Origin: Thermothielavioides terrestris NRRL 8126
Taxonomy: Eukaryota > Ascomycota > Sordariomycetes > Sordariales > Chaetomiaceae
Length of the DNA: 64,000 nucleotides
Direction: 5' to 3'
Assembly: GCF_000226115.1 (NCBI RefSeq)
Contig: NC_016457.1
Coordinates: 1-64,000 of the forward strand
The notes below the pieces were generated by a model. It ran no database searches, was not told the origin of the DNA, and saw only the letters and a list, made by a program, of their open reading frames with translations. Of this stretch, positions 42,432 to 53,172 are shown in pieces. Made by a program: the position numbers and the translations under genes. Positions within the stretch are counted from its first letter, which is position 1; every line of letters begins with the position of its first letter.

Positions 42432-44230
42432 TCAGAACGCTGTGCCGTTCCCGGCCAGCGCCGTAGAGTTCGTGTTTCCAGGCAAGATGAGGGGCTTTTC
42501 CTTGGGCAGCGCGTCGACGACAGAGTCGGGGAGGTTAAGGTGGTCCTTCACGACCTGTTTGGGCGTCAGGGCGAGCCACTGGGCGACGCTGATGTCGGTG
42601 AATTTCGGTGCCTGGAGGACTTCGAGGAAGATCAGGTCCTCGGTGCCCGTGTTTTCAATGTAGTGACCGCAGGCCACGGGCACGTAGCCCACGTCGCCGG
42701 CGGTGAAGTCGTATGTGCGGGACGAGGCGGGCGCTCCGTACACGGTAATGCGTCCGGACCCCTGCAGGAAGAAGTTCCACTCGTCCGAGGTCGTGTCTGT
42801 CCAGGAACTGTTAGCCAACTTGCATGCTCGGAGGCAAGAAAGTCATGTGTGCGAGAGAGCCTACGCCAGTGGATCTCCCGGAGAGCCCCGGGCTGCACGA
42901 CAACCAGGGCGGCCGAAAACATCTTGGCGGCCGGGAAGGTGAGCGGATCCAGAATCTTCACGGAGCCCCCCGGCACGGTGTAGGGTCTCTGCTGAGACCA
43001 GTGGTAGGTCAGCGAGCCGTTCCCGGTTATGGCGCCCGCCGACGACGTGGTGTTCTGCTCCGAGATGTCCTTGGGCGCGGGCGTCCCGTTGAAGATGTAG
43101 AGCTGGTCTTTCGGCAGGTTGTTGAAGGCGTCGACGGGGGCTCGGAAGTCCTTGCTGAGCACTTCAACGGGGTTGCGCAGAAACAGCTCGGTCACCAGGA
43201 AGGTGCCGTCTTCGGAGAAGTCGCCGTTGTCGAACACGAGCAGGAACTCGGCGCCCTCGTCGAAAGCCTGGATGCTGTGCGGGATGCCGGCGGGGAAGAA
43301 CCAGACGTCGCCGGCGCAGACATCGTCAACGAAGCTTCTTCCTTCGTCGTCAATGGCAGCAACACGCACGCTAGAGTTGGACCATGTCAGCCACGTAATG
43401 ACGCCGGACAAGCCCCGGCTTCCCGGTAGGCGGTTGACAATTACCAGCCCTTCAACATCAAGGCCCACTCGCCCGCGGTGTGCCAGTGTAGTTCCCGGTA
43501 CGCGTTGGGAGCCAGACGCATGTCAACGCCTGCCATGGCCTTGGCTGCGGGCAGCACTTCCGTGTTCTGCTGTCTCGCCCAGCCCGAGTTCTTGCCAGTG
43601 CCGGGCCGGTTGTGCGACAGGCCCATGGGCCACATGAGGTTGGGCATGTCGCCCGTGTCCGTTCCCGGCGGGGCGAAGAGGTCCGGATTGAGCTTCTCAT
43701 ACTCAAAGGTGCCTGCAAGGAACTTCAATCAGCACCACAGCCGTTCTCCAAGCCTTGGTAGCACCGGAGATTCTGCTCACGGGGTCCGGGATCCGTGTTC
43801 CCGTTGGCACCGCGGATCGGCTGAGGGGGATTAGCACTGTCAAAGTCCAGGTAGAGACCGAGCTTGGCGTCGGCCTCTTGGCCGGTGACAAGCTGCGGAT
43901 TGGACACGACCGCCGAGTCGGACTTGTCAGGGTCGGGCAACGGCGCGTTGCCTCCCAACAGGCTGGAGTCTCCGCGGAGGGAGCCGCTGGGCGCCGTGGC
44001 GGTCGGGATGGGGGGTGTGACACCGCCGACCGCACCTGTGGTTTCACCATACGATCCAATCCTGGTGATGCGAGATCGCGGGGCGGCGCGGAGGGTTAGT
44101 TGCATGTCCGACAGAGCCGCGGGGGAGGAGCGGCTATATGGGTTGCTCACTGCGGCGCCGGCAATGCCAATACTCTGGCAGACTGCCAGCAGGCAGTCAG
44201 CAGGCATAGGAGGCTCTGAGAGTGGTGCAT
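42432..44230 (-). CDS. Secreted bicupin oxalate decarboxylase
   Basis: Complement of 42432..42796, 42865..43370, 43445..43712, 43781..44061 and 44151..44230; 499 aa. A signal peptide (MHHSQSLLCLLTACWQ, ending near LPAPQ) is followed by a Ser/Pro-rich linker. Cupin 1 has the metal motif HWHTAGEWALML and PAGIPHSIQAF; cupin 2 has IHWHTTSDEWNFFLQGSGRI and VGYVPVACGHYIEN. Each cupin thus shows the His-x-His, Glu and His ligands for Mn. The enzyme turns oxalate into formate and CO2 outside the cell. The second-cupin HWH...DEW is split by an intron (68 bp) and only joins after splicing. A CATAAAA box lies about 145 bp upstream. Decarboxylase versus oxidase activity cannot be separated with certainty by eye, but the two-cupin layout favours decarboxylase. 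Confidence 0.92.
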
Positions 44231-45204
44231 GATGTTTCGAACACACTCGCGGACGTGCAATTGTCCAGGCACCTAGGGAGGCAGTGACACAGACTCAGGA
44301 GACAGAGAATGCCTGGGCTGCTCGGGGAGAGGCGGGCATGTCATGTCTGCGTCGCCGCCCCCTCCCCCCGTTCCCATTTTATGGGCGCTCCGCTCCGCTC
44401 GTCCCATGTCCTCGACGACCTCGCCGTCACAAACTCGGTGTTCGATCCCAGACCGAGGCCTGTCTCCTCAAAAACCCCGCATCTCTCCCCGCAATCCCTC
44501 TGTATTCCCGGATGCCGTCTGCGAGTCCGGCTGGATGATCGTTGCGGAGTCGCACAGCAGCTCACCCGTATCTGCAACTGAAGCACCTGTGTGACGGGGG
44601 AAGACGACGCTGCGATGCACCCCTGGGGAACTAACATGGGCAGTTAACTTCCATCCGATTGAACATTGCGTCATGCGGGGGTTGTAGCCGTGACGCGGCC
44701 AGCAGAGAGGCATCGCCGAATGCCGGGCTACGTCCGAGGCGGCCGCGACAGTCGCTCATCGCTCATCACGCGGCCTTTGATTCCTTGCAGATGCCCCGGA
44801 CTGAAAGGACACTCTTCTCTGACTGACTGCGAGTTGGCGCGGAGAGCGCTTCAAGTTGTCGGCTCGGAGTCCGGCGTTGAGACACCCCCCTCACGACGGC
44901 TAATTATGAATCCAATCGGATTGCGGGGATCATAGCCCTCGACGAGCTTGCTCAGTCCATTAACAAGATGCTCACGAGCTGTAAAAGGAAGGTCGTGTTG
45001 TATACACACGTTGTTCAGGGGCTGAGTGATGGTGGTGCCGGAAGTTGTAATGGTCGGCGGCTATGCACGAGCCACCCGCTGCTCGGTCAACGTAAAATTT
45101 GCTCGGAGCGTTCCTTAACTGAATTGTTGAATCAGGTAAGCGACTGAGGGGGAAATCGGCAAGTCTGGGCAATACAGTTCACAGTCAAGCACTGCCACCT
45201 CGCG
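44231..45204. other. Divergent promoter region between oxalate decarboxylase and SET gene
   Basis: About 970 bp between divergent starts. Contains the decarboxylase TATA-like CATAAAA near 44377. ORFs under 100 aa only. Confidence 0.45.
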
Positions 45205-46781
45205 ATGGATTCCGGGTTTGCCGAAGGCACGCGCAGGTTCACAAGTTGGTTCCAGGCCCTGCCCGGCGCCACGTTTCATCCCGACATAGTGGTCGAGGAC
45301 CTCAGGGGACGCGGTGCTGGCCGCGGCATCAGTGAGCAAGAAGACTCAGCCGCAACTTCACTCTGCAGCTCTGATTGCTAACCATAGCCGTTCGTGATTG
45401 ATTTATTACACACACAGTTGCCAAGGCAGACATCCCCGCGGACACTGTTCTCTTCACCATCCCCCGCAGCGCCATACTCTGCGCGGCAACTTCAGCCCTC
45501 CGAGACAAGATCCCGGATGTCTTCGATCTCGAGGGCGACCATGGCGCCGGCCACTCCGACTCGGGAGATGAGGACGGTGCCGCATCATCGTCGTCACAGG
45601 ACTCCTGGACTCTGCTCATCCTCGTCTTGATCTACGAGCACCTCCAGGGGGAAGCCTCCCGCTGGAGACCGTACCTGGATGTGCTGCCACCGACCTTCGA
45701 CACGCCCATGTTCTGGTCGCCCACCGAGCTGTCCGAACTGCAAGCCAGCGCGCTGGTGGCCAAGGTTGGCAGGGCCGAGGCCGACCGGATGATCGAGGCC
45801 AAGGTACTCCCGGTGATTCGAGCCCACGAAGAGGTCTTCTTCCCCCCCGGGCGCGCGAAGCTCGACGATGCCCAGCTGTTCGAGCTGGCTCACCGCATGG
45901 GAAGCACCATCATGGCCTATGCCTTTGACCTAGAAAACGACGACTCGGACAACGACGAGGCCGACGAAGACGACGAGTGGGTCGAAGACAGGGAGGGAAG
46001 GACGATGTTGGGCATGGTCCCCATGGCCGATATGCTCAACGCCGACGCCGAGTTCAATGCGCACATCAATCACGGCGACGATGCGCTCACGGCCACCGCG
46101 TTGCGGCCCATCAGGGCTGGCGACGAGATCTTGAACTACTACGGCCCGCTGCCAAACGGCGAGCTCCTGCGCCGGTACGGCTACGTGACGCCAAAGCACA
46201 GCCGCTACGACGTGGTGGAGCTGCCGTGGGAGCTCGTCGAAGCCGAGCTGAAGGGCCGCGTCGGGACTCACTGGACCGCTTCCGAGTGGGACAAGGTCCG
46301 GGAGCTGGTCCGGGCCGACGACGACTTCGAGGGGAGCTTCGTGCTGGAGCGCTCCAGTGCAGATCCCGACTCCACCGGACAGCTAAGCGGTGACGCCGTC
46401 TTCGCTGGCTTGCCGGACGAGCTGGGCGAACAGTTCAAGGCCTTCCTCAAGGCCGCGAAGAAGGTCGCCAATTCCGAGATTGCGGCCCGGGCTGCTTCGG
46501 ACAAGGAGATGCGCAAGGAGTTGTACTTGCAGGCCGTTCTGGCCGCCCTCCAAGCCCGCGAGCGACAATACGCCACGTCGCTCGAGGACGACAGGCAGCT
46601 CATGGACGCCGGGAATCTGACCGGGCGGCAGGAAATGGCCGTGTGCGTCAGAATAGGCGAGAAAGTGCTCCTCAGGGAGGCGCAGTCGTGGGTCCGGAGG
46701 GAGTTGGACGAGCTGCAAAGCCAGGCGTCCCGGACGACGCGCGAGGATGACGCCCCAGCTGTGAAGAGACGGCGGGTTTGA
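45205..46781 (+). CDS. SET-domain lysine methyltransferase, SETD6/Rkm4-like
   Basis: Join of 45205..45331 and 45418..46781; 496 aa. Start MDSGFAEGTRRFTSWFQALP, then IVVEDLRGRGAGRGIIAKAD (the GRG start of the SET domain, joined across an 86-bp intron), FTIPRSAILCA, LILVLIYEHLQGEASRWRPY, LPPTFDTPMFWSPTELSELQ, the family segment VPMADMLNADAEFNAHI (matching D-x-x-N-H), GDEILNYYGPLPNGELLRRY with GYV, and a Rubis-substrate-binding C-terminal domain. Yeast Rkm4 methylates ribosomal protein Rpl42; human SETD6 acts on several proteins (family knowledge). An acidic insert DNDEADEDDEW lies within SET. The N-H of the usual NH motif reads N-A-D here, so catalytic competence deserves a look. The C-terminus ends in a basic VKRRRV. 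Confidence 0.88.
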
Positions 46782-47180
46782 ACAGTCGGGGGACCGTCGG
46801 CCATTCTGCTGGACGGATAGATACCGGCAGCCAGGACGCTTGTGCTTCTCACGTTGTATTATTACATAGAGCCCGGACCGTAGGAAGAATACTATGCAGT
46901 ACACGTCTCGGGAAACGACGGCGCGGAGGTAAACATGGACAAAATGGGTCTCCCTGGTGCCAGCAGCCAACGCTAGCAGCGGGACTCTCTGATCAGAATG
47001 ATGTTGGGGAGGGACAATGATCCAGGCTGATATGCAAACTGGCCCCATCCATGCTAGGGAAGGTAAGCATCCATCAACCCCAACTGCCGCATGGTATCAA
47101 GAGGCAGCTAAGGCTGCCAGCGGCGATCGCTGAGGCAACCATGGCGGAGATTCCACCCCGGGTCGGGGGGTGATAACCAC
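46782..47180. other. 3' region shared by SET gene and Rtt109
   Basis: Both genes converge here over 399 bp. No feature recognised. Confidence 0.5.
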
Positions 47181-49019
47181 CTACCGGCGAGCATCGTCAC
47201 TCGAATCCTTTTTCTTTTTCCGCACCAGGCCGGATTCAAGAACATTTACCTGCTTTGCGGCTGACGAGTCGGCCGCAGGCCCGCCCTGAATGTCTAGGGC
47301 CGCATCTGAGGATCGGCCCGGATCAGGCGCAGTCGATTGCGGTGCGTTCTTCCTTCTGATCAGTCCAGTTAAATTGGTTGCGTTGCTGCCGGCAGCAGCA
47401 GTGGGAGCGGCTTCGTTGACCCTCAGCGACTCAGGGGCGGCTGCTTTCCCCACAACCTCTCCCTCCGCGGCATCACCCAGACCGACCTCTTTGAGCCATC
47501 GCTGAGAGCTACCAGCAGCCTTATCGAGCGTGGAGAAGTCCAGATGGAGCAGCAGCTCGACGATGCGTTTGTACTCGGCTTCACTCGCCAGCCTATCCCC
47601 GCGGCCCGCCTGAGGCCAGTAATAGTAAGCGGTCGTTGTCGGGCGGTCTTGGAGGTAATTCCGCGCCTGGGTCTTGATCTTCGGGGCGCGTGGCACGATT
47701 CGGCCGGACAGCTTTTTTCTCGCCTTTTTCTTGGAAACTTTGCATGGTGGCGGCAAAGACACGGCAGGGGACACAGGCGCTGTCTTGAGGGGGCTTGATT
47801 GAGGCGTGTGGGTTGCGATATCGACGCGTCGCCGAGGCGGAGTTGCCGGCGCCGGTGGAGTCAAGGACGAGTCGAAGGAGGCGTTCGGGGTCGCCAGGCT
47901 GGGTGCTGCCACGGTGGCCGAGGGAGAAGAATTCCCGAGAGACTCAGACTTGTTGACGGGCGGGTCAAAGACCAACCAGATGAAGCCAGTCAAACGCCCA
48001 CTCGAGCACTCTTGACGGAAGGCCATCATCTCCCAGAACTGGCTCAACGACCTGACACTCTTCCACGCCCCGGCGCCCTGTTTCCGCTTCGATACTTCCT
48101 CGTCAAGCTCGTCGCGGAACCGCGCCTTGGGGTCGTCCGGGTAGCTGGGGATCAAGCACCGGGGCGGAACCCAGTCGAGCTCGCGTGTGTAGTGTGAGAT
48201 GCGCTCCAGAGGGTGGCCGATGGCCCAGTTCCGGGTGCTCGCCGGCGTCCGGGGGATGAAGGCCCGCATTTCCGTCTCCTCCAAGCCGGGCACGAGCAGG
48301 TAGCCCTTGGTGCTGCCCCACGAGCGCTTGCTCAGGCCCTCCATCAGCGGGTTCAAGATCTTGCACCACCACCTGACGAGGCCCCAGTCGTCCAGAACAT
48401 GTTTCCCCTTGTTGCGCACACTGCCGGGGAAGAGGTATTGCGCCTGGGCACGGGCGAACAGGTTGACGACGGACTGGGCGTGCCTGCGCTGGCGGTGGTC
48501 CAGGAGGTGGGCGAGAAAGATGGCGCAGACCTGGCGGATCGGAGACGGAGAGCCTGTTGGGAGGCCGAGGAGGTGGAGATAGCCGGTCGAGTCGGCCTTC
48601 GATACGAAGAGGGTGGTCTGGTAAGCGGTGGTGAAGATGAAGACCTCGATGGCGAACACGAGCACCCGTTTTCTCGCCTCAGCCTCCTTGGCCTGGCCGG
48701 CGCCCGGGGAGGCGCGTTTCACCGGCACGGCGGCATTGGCGGGGTCGGTCAGGATCGAGACTGCGAGGAAATGGCTCTCCTTGTAAGTCTTGTCTGGCCG
48801 GTGGCCCGGTGGGGCGGGGCAGAGGGGTTGGGCCCGCGTCGGGGGGGTCGAGATGTGGTGAACGCCGAACTTGTAACCTCGAGGGAGCACGGCTGCGAGC
48901 CGTTCGCGAAGAGAACTGGCGCTGTTGTTTTTGCTGCTGATGTTGTTGGCGGTGCTGCTGCCGGGTCCGGCGCTGGCGGAACTTCGTTTCGGGGCGAGCG
49001 GCGCGGAAGACGACGACAT
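47181..49019 (-). CDS. RTT109: Rtt109-type histone H3 lysine-56 acetyltransferase
   Basis: Intronless, 612 aa from the Met at 49019 (MSSSSAPLAPKRS). Rtt109 acetylates H3K56 on new histones with the chaperones Asf1/Vps75 during replication. Family segments: LRERLAAVLPRGYKFGVHHI, KESHFLAVSIL, VFAIEVFIFTTAYQTTLFVS, KADSTGYLHLL, QVCAIFLAHLLDH, ARAQAQYLFPGSVRNKGKHV, LDDWGLVRWWCKIL, and TRELDWVPPRCLIPSYPDDP with FWEMMAFRQECSSGRLTGFI. The long C-terminal tail (basic KKKARKKLSGRIVPRAPKIK, later NVLESGLVRKKKKD) is fungal-specific. An in-frame Met at 49178 would add 53 residues, but the family starts close to the LRERL helix, so the shorter start is preferred. It shares a 489-bp divergent promoter with mitochondrial L15. 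Nuclear. Confidence 0.92.
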   Translation of the reverse strand: MSSSSAPLAPKRSSASAGPGSSTANNISSKNNSASSLRERLAAVLPRGYKFGVHHISTPPTRAQPLCPAPPGHRPDKTYKESHFLAVSILTDPANAAVPVKRASPGAGQAKEAEARKRVLVFAIEVFIFTTAYQTTLFVSKADSTGYLHLLGLPTGSPSPIRQVCAIFLAHLLDHRQRRHAQSVVNLFARAQAQYLFPGSVRNKGKHVLDDWGLVRWWCKILNPLMEGLSKRSWGSTKGYLLVPGLEETEMRAFIPRTPASTRNWAIGHPLERISHYTRELDWVPPRCLIPSYPDDPKARFRDELDEEVSKRKQGAGAWKSVRSLSQFWEMMAFRQECSSGRLTGFIWLVFDPPVNKSESLGNSSPSATVAAPSLATPNASFDSSLTPPAPATPPRRRVDIATHTPQSSPLKTAPVSPAVSLPPPCKVSKKKARKKLSGRIVPRAPKIKTQARNYLQDRPTTTAYYYWPQAGRGDRLASEAEYKRIVELLLHLDFSTLDKAAGSSQRWLKEVGLGDAAEGEVVGKAAAPESLRVNEAAPTAAAGSNATNLTGLIRRKNAPQSTAPDPGRSSDAALDIQGGPAADSSAAKQVNVLESGLVRKKKKDSSDDARR

Positions 49020-49508
49020 GGCTGCCGCCAGCGCGAGACCATTCAACCGGGAACGCGTCGCTTCTGCGGTTGGTGCGAGATTGATGCGAAAGGCTGCGAA
49101 TTGGGGGAAGCGAGGTGGAGCTCGAGACTTGGCTTGCTGGTACCGAACGGAGCGGGAAGCGAGGTAGGGATGGGCCAATTGGCACTTGGCTGATGGGAGT
49201 GAATGTGAAGGCTAACAAGCGGTGGCCCCTGCCAAGAACGATCCAAGGCCCGTGTGTTAAGAGGTAAATTACGTCGCGTAATGTGCTGTATTCAACACTT
49301 ACCAGACGCCGGGCGTGACCAGCCTGCCAGCTGGCGAGGTTTCGACAGGAAAAATTCCCAAGGCGACGCGCATCTCAAAACTGGAGGGCATCAAACAACT
49401 GCGCGAGATCATCGATGCACCACTCGCCATCCCCAGGACACACGACTCCACGACTCACGACTCACCTGTAAGGGCCCCGGGCCGTTGATCTTCGCAGCGT
49501 GCGGCGCA
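49020..49508. promoter_or_regulatory. Divergent promoter of RTT109 and mitochondrial L15
   Basis: 489 bp between opposed start codons. No TATA box is evident, as usual for housekeeping genes. Confidence 0.45.
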
Positions 49509-50500
49509 ATGGCGCTCCGTTCCACCTGCGCAGCGCTCTCATCGGGCTGCAGCAGTGCGCTCCAGAGATGCAGTGCCCCTGCCCACTCGATCGCGCAGCG
49601 GCTCGGTCCGTCCGCCGTTGCCGTTCGACAGTTGTCCACGACGTCGGCCACCCGCAACTCCAACGCTGTTGATGCGGCACTCGAGACCCAAGAACGGCCG
49701 CGGTGGTCCTACACGCCAGAGCGCATGAAGGGCCCCGGCTTCTCCATCAACATCGTCAAGGATCCCCGCCGGACGGTGTGGCACAACAACGACGACCCGG
49801 CGAAGCTGGACGCCATGTACAACCGCCTGCTGGGGCCCAAGGGCGACAGGATGCTGCCGGACGAGATCAAGTGGCTTGCCATTACACACAAGAGCTTCGA
49901 CCAAGGGAGGAGAGGTTTCAACACGAGGCTGGCTTATTTCGGTGCGTTCGCAGAGACCTGCACCCTGCCCTTCTGTCATCCCAGAGAGAGCCCTGGTTGG
50001 TTTCGCGCAGGACTCAGGAGCCGGGCGGCTAACCAAACGATGCTGGGCAGGGCGGCTGATTCTTGCGCTTGAAACTACGAGACATATCATGGTCTCTCCC
50101 GCCTCGTCGCCAAACCCGCCGGCCCCGGATCAGTTTGGCCGCGAACCCTTCCAGCACCACGCGCTTTCGAACGTCGACAAGCTCAGCGTGAGGCAGCCCC
50201 GTGACGTCGCGTCCAAGGAAAAGCTGGCGAAGCTTGCCAAGGAAGTGGGCCTGCCGGAGGTGGTCAGGTGGAAGCCGAGGATGGTATGTGACCTGATACC
50301 AGCCCGCAGGCTGCCTCACACATAACAGGATCGCCCAAGACTAACGACGCGTTTAGCCCGAAAAGCTCGAGACCTCCGGCCTGACCGTCGTCCTCAACAC
50401 AGCCCTCTTCGCAATCATCGGTGCTATCTCTTTACAACACGGCGCGGCAGTGGCACAACAGGTGGTCCGGGAGAAGATCCTCAGGAGGCTCGGAGCATAA
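49509..50500 (+). CDS. MRPL15: Mitochondrial large-subunit ribosomal protein L15 (RNase III-like domain)
   Basis: Join of 49509..49941, 50051..50283 and 50357..50500; 269 aa. The N-terminus (MALRSTCAALSSGCSSALQR, then RLGPSAVAVRQLSTTSATRN) is an Arg/Ser/Ala-rich mitochondrial presequence. The body has RPRWSYTPERMKGPGFSINI, DPAKLDAMYNRLLGPKGDRM, LPDEIKWLAITHKSFDQGRR, GFNTRLAYFGRLILALETTR and KLAKLAKEVGLPEVVRWKPR, the RNase III-like fold of fungal mL57/L15, in which nuclease residues are lost. The C-terminus LNTALFAIIGAISLQHGAAV with VREKILRRLGA completes the RNase III helices. Introns are 109 and 73 bp with GCTAACC and ACTAACG branch sites. It acts in the mitochondrial large ribosomal subunit. 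Confidence 0.92.
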
Positions 50501-50754
50501 ACACGGGCTCGCGGCGGAATGGGAGACATGTATAATTCTGTACCATATCAGGGAGGGAATAGAGAGAGGCTGGCCCGACTCCTCGGTCTGCGTTTCCACC
50601 CGTGGCTCACGATTGTCATGTCGCTCACGGAGCAAACGGCCGGCCCCTCGGCAAAACGCACCGAGATGCAGCTGCGTTCATTCAGGATTGTGCTTTCGTA
50701 CACTGTTAATATTAGTTCTCCCAACGTTGCAGAGGCCGACGCCCATACGACCGG

Positions 50755-50796
<42 letters not shown>

Positions 50797-50897
50797 AAGA
50801 AAGAAAGAAAAAGAAAAAGAAAAAGGGGACCAACAAAACCGACCGGCATGGGGCCATCGGCGGCACAAAATCCGCCCAGGACACAAGAGACAAGTCA
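50501..50897. other. Convergent 3' gap with poly-A tract
   Basis: Between the stop of mitochondrial L15 and the stop of the 2EXR gene. Contains (A)40 at 50755-50794 followed by a GAAA/GAAAAA run to about 50826. Confidence 0.6.
50755..50826 (+). repeat. (A)40 followed by GAAA repeats
   Basis: Forty A residues in a row, then GAAAGAAAGAAAGAAAAAGA and more of the same to GGGG at about 50829. On the minus strand this is a T/TTTC tract just downstream of the 2EXR gene. Confidence 0.95.
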
Positions 50898-52142
50898 TCA
50901 CCAGCGTTCTTCGAAGGATATGTCGGCCACTTTCATGGGCCGCTGTCCAACCACCATCCAGCCGTCGCCGACGCGAAACTGCCTGCCCCTTCCGATGACG
51001 AAGCGCCGGTAATGGTCGGTATCCGGGGCCGCCTCCTCGAGCACGCAGAGCCCGCCGGTCCAAGTCGGCGGCGGCAGGCGCTCCGAATACATGAACAGCA
51101 CAAACTCGTCGAGGTCGGCAAAGACGGTGCGGGCAAAGGCCTTGAGGGTGGCGGCGCCCACCTCGTGGGCCCACGGGGCCACGCTCATGGCCAGCCGCCT
51201 CAGCCCTTTCGCCGCCAGGGGGGAGGAGGCGGCAGCGCCCCGGCCCCGGCCGCGGGCCAGCGTGTCCATCTTGCGGAACCAGCCGAGCAACCTCGTCAGG
51301 CGGGCGTACTGCAGGTCGCCGAGCAGCACGACCGTGTCCTGCTCCAGGTTCAGGTACAGGACGCGGTCGCTGTCCTGCAGGAGCTCGCCCGGGCGCTCCG
51401 ACGCCTGGGTGCGGGAGGGCAGGGCGAACAGGGGCAGCGCGACGGTGTAGCACTCGAGCGCCGCGGCGCGGGCCTCGGTGTTCACGGACAGCGCGGCCGG
51501 GTTGCGCGACAGCGACTGCCACTTGGGCGTGCTGCCGTGCCGGTCGTCGTCGGCGTAGTGCGAGCGCCGCGTGTGGAGCTCGACCGTGCGAGGCAGAAAC
51601 GACATGTGCCTGGTTCCACAGCCAGGGCCGACCCGGCCTCCCTGTCAGTGCATACATGTCCGCCGATCATCCATTCCTCTCACATGGCTTTTCCAGGCCA
51701 CCATAGCGCCATGGTAAAACAATTAAATGCTGGCAATGCAGGAACAGGAGGGGGCGGCGCAGAGCCACCGGTGGGACTCGTAGCCCGATGCTCCAATAAT
51801 GAAGAGAAGGGAGGAAAAACAAAACACTCACCAGATCTTGAGACGCAACTCGGCCGGGAGATAGGGAAAGTAGGGAAACGTGCCGGGCGCGGCTCTGATG
51901 GGCGGCCCTGGTTCGTCGGGGCTTGTCTCCTCGGCAGCAGGCGCACTCGCAGCCGGCGAGGCCGGCGTTGATGGCGATGGCAGCTCGGTCACCGTCACCG
52001 TGGCGGACACGGCTGGGCCAGATGGGCTAGAAACACAAGCGCTTTTGGTCTTCTCGGGCTCGGGCGCTGGCGCGGCATCTAGACGGATCTGGGCCACCGT
52101 CGACGACAAGACATGCTCCAGGGCCTCCTGAGATGCTGCCAT
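50898..52142 (-). CDS. 2EXR-domain protein
   Basis: Complement of 50898..51609 and 51832..52142; 340 aa. Exon 1 gives an Ala/Pro/Ser-rich ~90-residue leader and then FPYFPYLPAELRLKIW, the start of the fungal 2EXR domain; exon 2 continues HMSFLPRTVELHTRRSHYAD, so the domain W-x-x-S/A-L-x-P-R-x-V-E is restored by splicing a 222-bp intron. Later segments are typical of the family: NTEARAAALECYTVALPLFA, VLYLNLEQDTVVLLGDLQYA, VAPWAHEVGAATLKAFARTV, FADLDEFVLFMYSERLPPPT. 2EXR proteins are numerous in filamentous ascomycetes and of unknown role. No signal peptide. The frame after GGLCVLEEAAPDTDHYRRFV ends ISFEERW, a natural stop. Confidence 0.85.
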
Positions 52143-53172
52143 GGCGGTCTCGGTCTCGGCGTCCTTGGGTACCTTACCCGGGAAACAAAAATAGTATTAA
52201 CAATTATGGTAAAATAAGACCAGAACGGAAGAGGGGGAGGAGGGGGGAGGTAAGGGCCTTCCCGTCTCTGTCGGCAGCTATTCCAGGAGAAGATGTGCGA
52301 GTTGAAAAACAGAGGGGGATTTAGAGGCACGAGACCGGGGATGGACTGTGTTACGTGCCAACTACAGTTAGACCGTTGCACGGGGGAAGCCAGCTTGCTC
52401 CTTCAGGTACTGTACCCAGCGAAATACTGAATTGTGAGTACCTGGCTCGACAAAATCTCCTGTCCAGCGCCAGGCGCCAGGAGTCGGGGGCCGTCCGGGT
52501 ACCTAAGGTAGGCTGTTCAGTCAAAAGGGTCCGGGCAGACCGGGACCGTCAGTCAAAAGGCGCGATGCGGAGCGGCCATGAGGGCGGGTCAGGGCGCTCT
52601 GGTGGGGGCCCGGGGGACGGGAACCTGCACTAAGCGATGTGCAGTGCATGCTGGGGTCATAAAGGTTGAATAACTGAAGTTGTACAGTACGGAATACAGC
52701 ACATAAGGCCAAGAATGACGTCATCTTGTGAAAAGAAGCACCCACTTTTTTTTTCGCGACCTGCTCGCTGCGCTTCCTCGACTTGAACTTTCCTTCGACA
52801 TGCGACGGCGATGGAAGCTACGAATAACCTAACTACGAAGTACGAATCACCTACACAACTGCACTCGGCGGTGTACTGACAACAAAAAGCCACATACCGA
52901 ACCGATGCAGAGAAATGGGAAGCGAAAGAGGAAAGAAAGGAAAGGAATCCAAGCTCGAGAGTCTCGCGTGACATCTCACTTTACAGGCGCCTACATCTGG
53001 CGAGCTGTCCCAGAATTAGGCGGAACTGAACAGATTCAGCCAGGATTGGGCAGAATTGGGGGACGCGAGTGGGCTGGTCTTGGGTTCCCAACATAACCCC
53101 AGACCCGAGACAAGAAAAGGTTCCCTCGCCGCGACTGCGCCCTCGCCCTCGCCCTCGCCCTCGCCCAGCCAA
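52143..53172. other. Spacer upstream of 2EXR gene
   Basis: About 1 kb containing the 2EXR promoter on the left. A GA-rich stretch is at 52225-52250 and CCCTCG repeats (about five) at 53141-53166, just past the P450 stop. Short ORFs only. Confidence 0.5.

Noticed and set aside
48213..49193. 326-aa plus-strand ORF opposite Rtt109
   Set aside because: It is antisense to a well-recognised acetyltransferase and has no family motif; long antisense ORFs are expected in GC-rich codons.
50421..51971. 516-aa plus-strand ORF through the poly-A tract
   Set aside because: It contains poly-Lys from the A40 run and lies antisense to the 2EXR gene.
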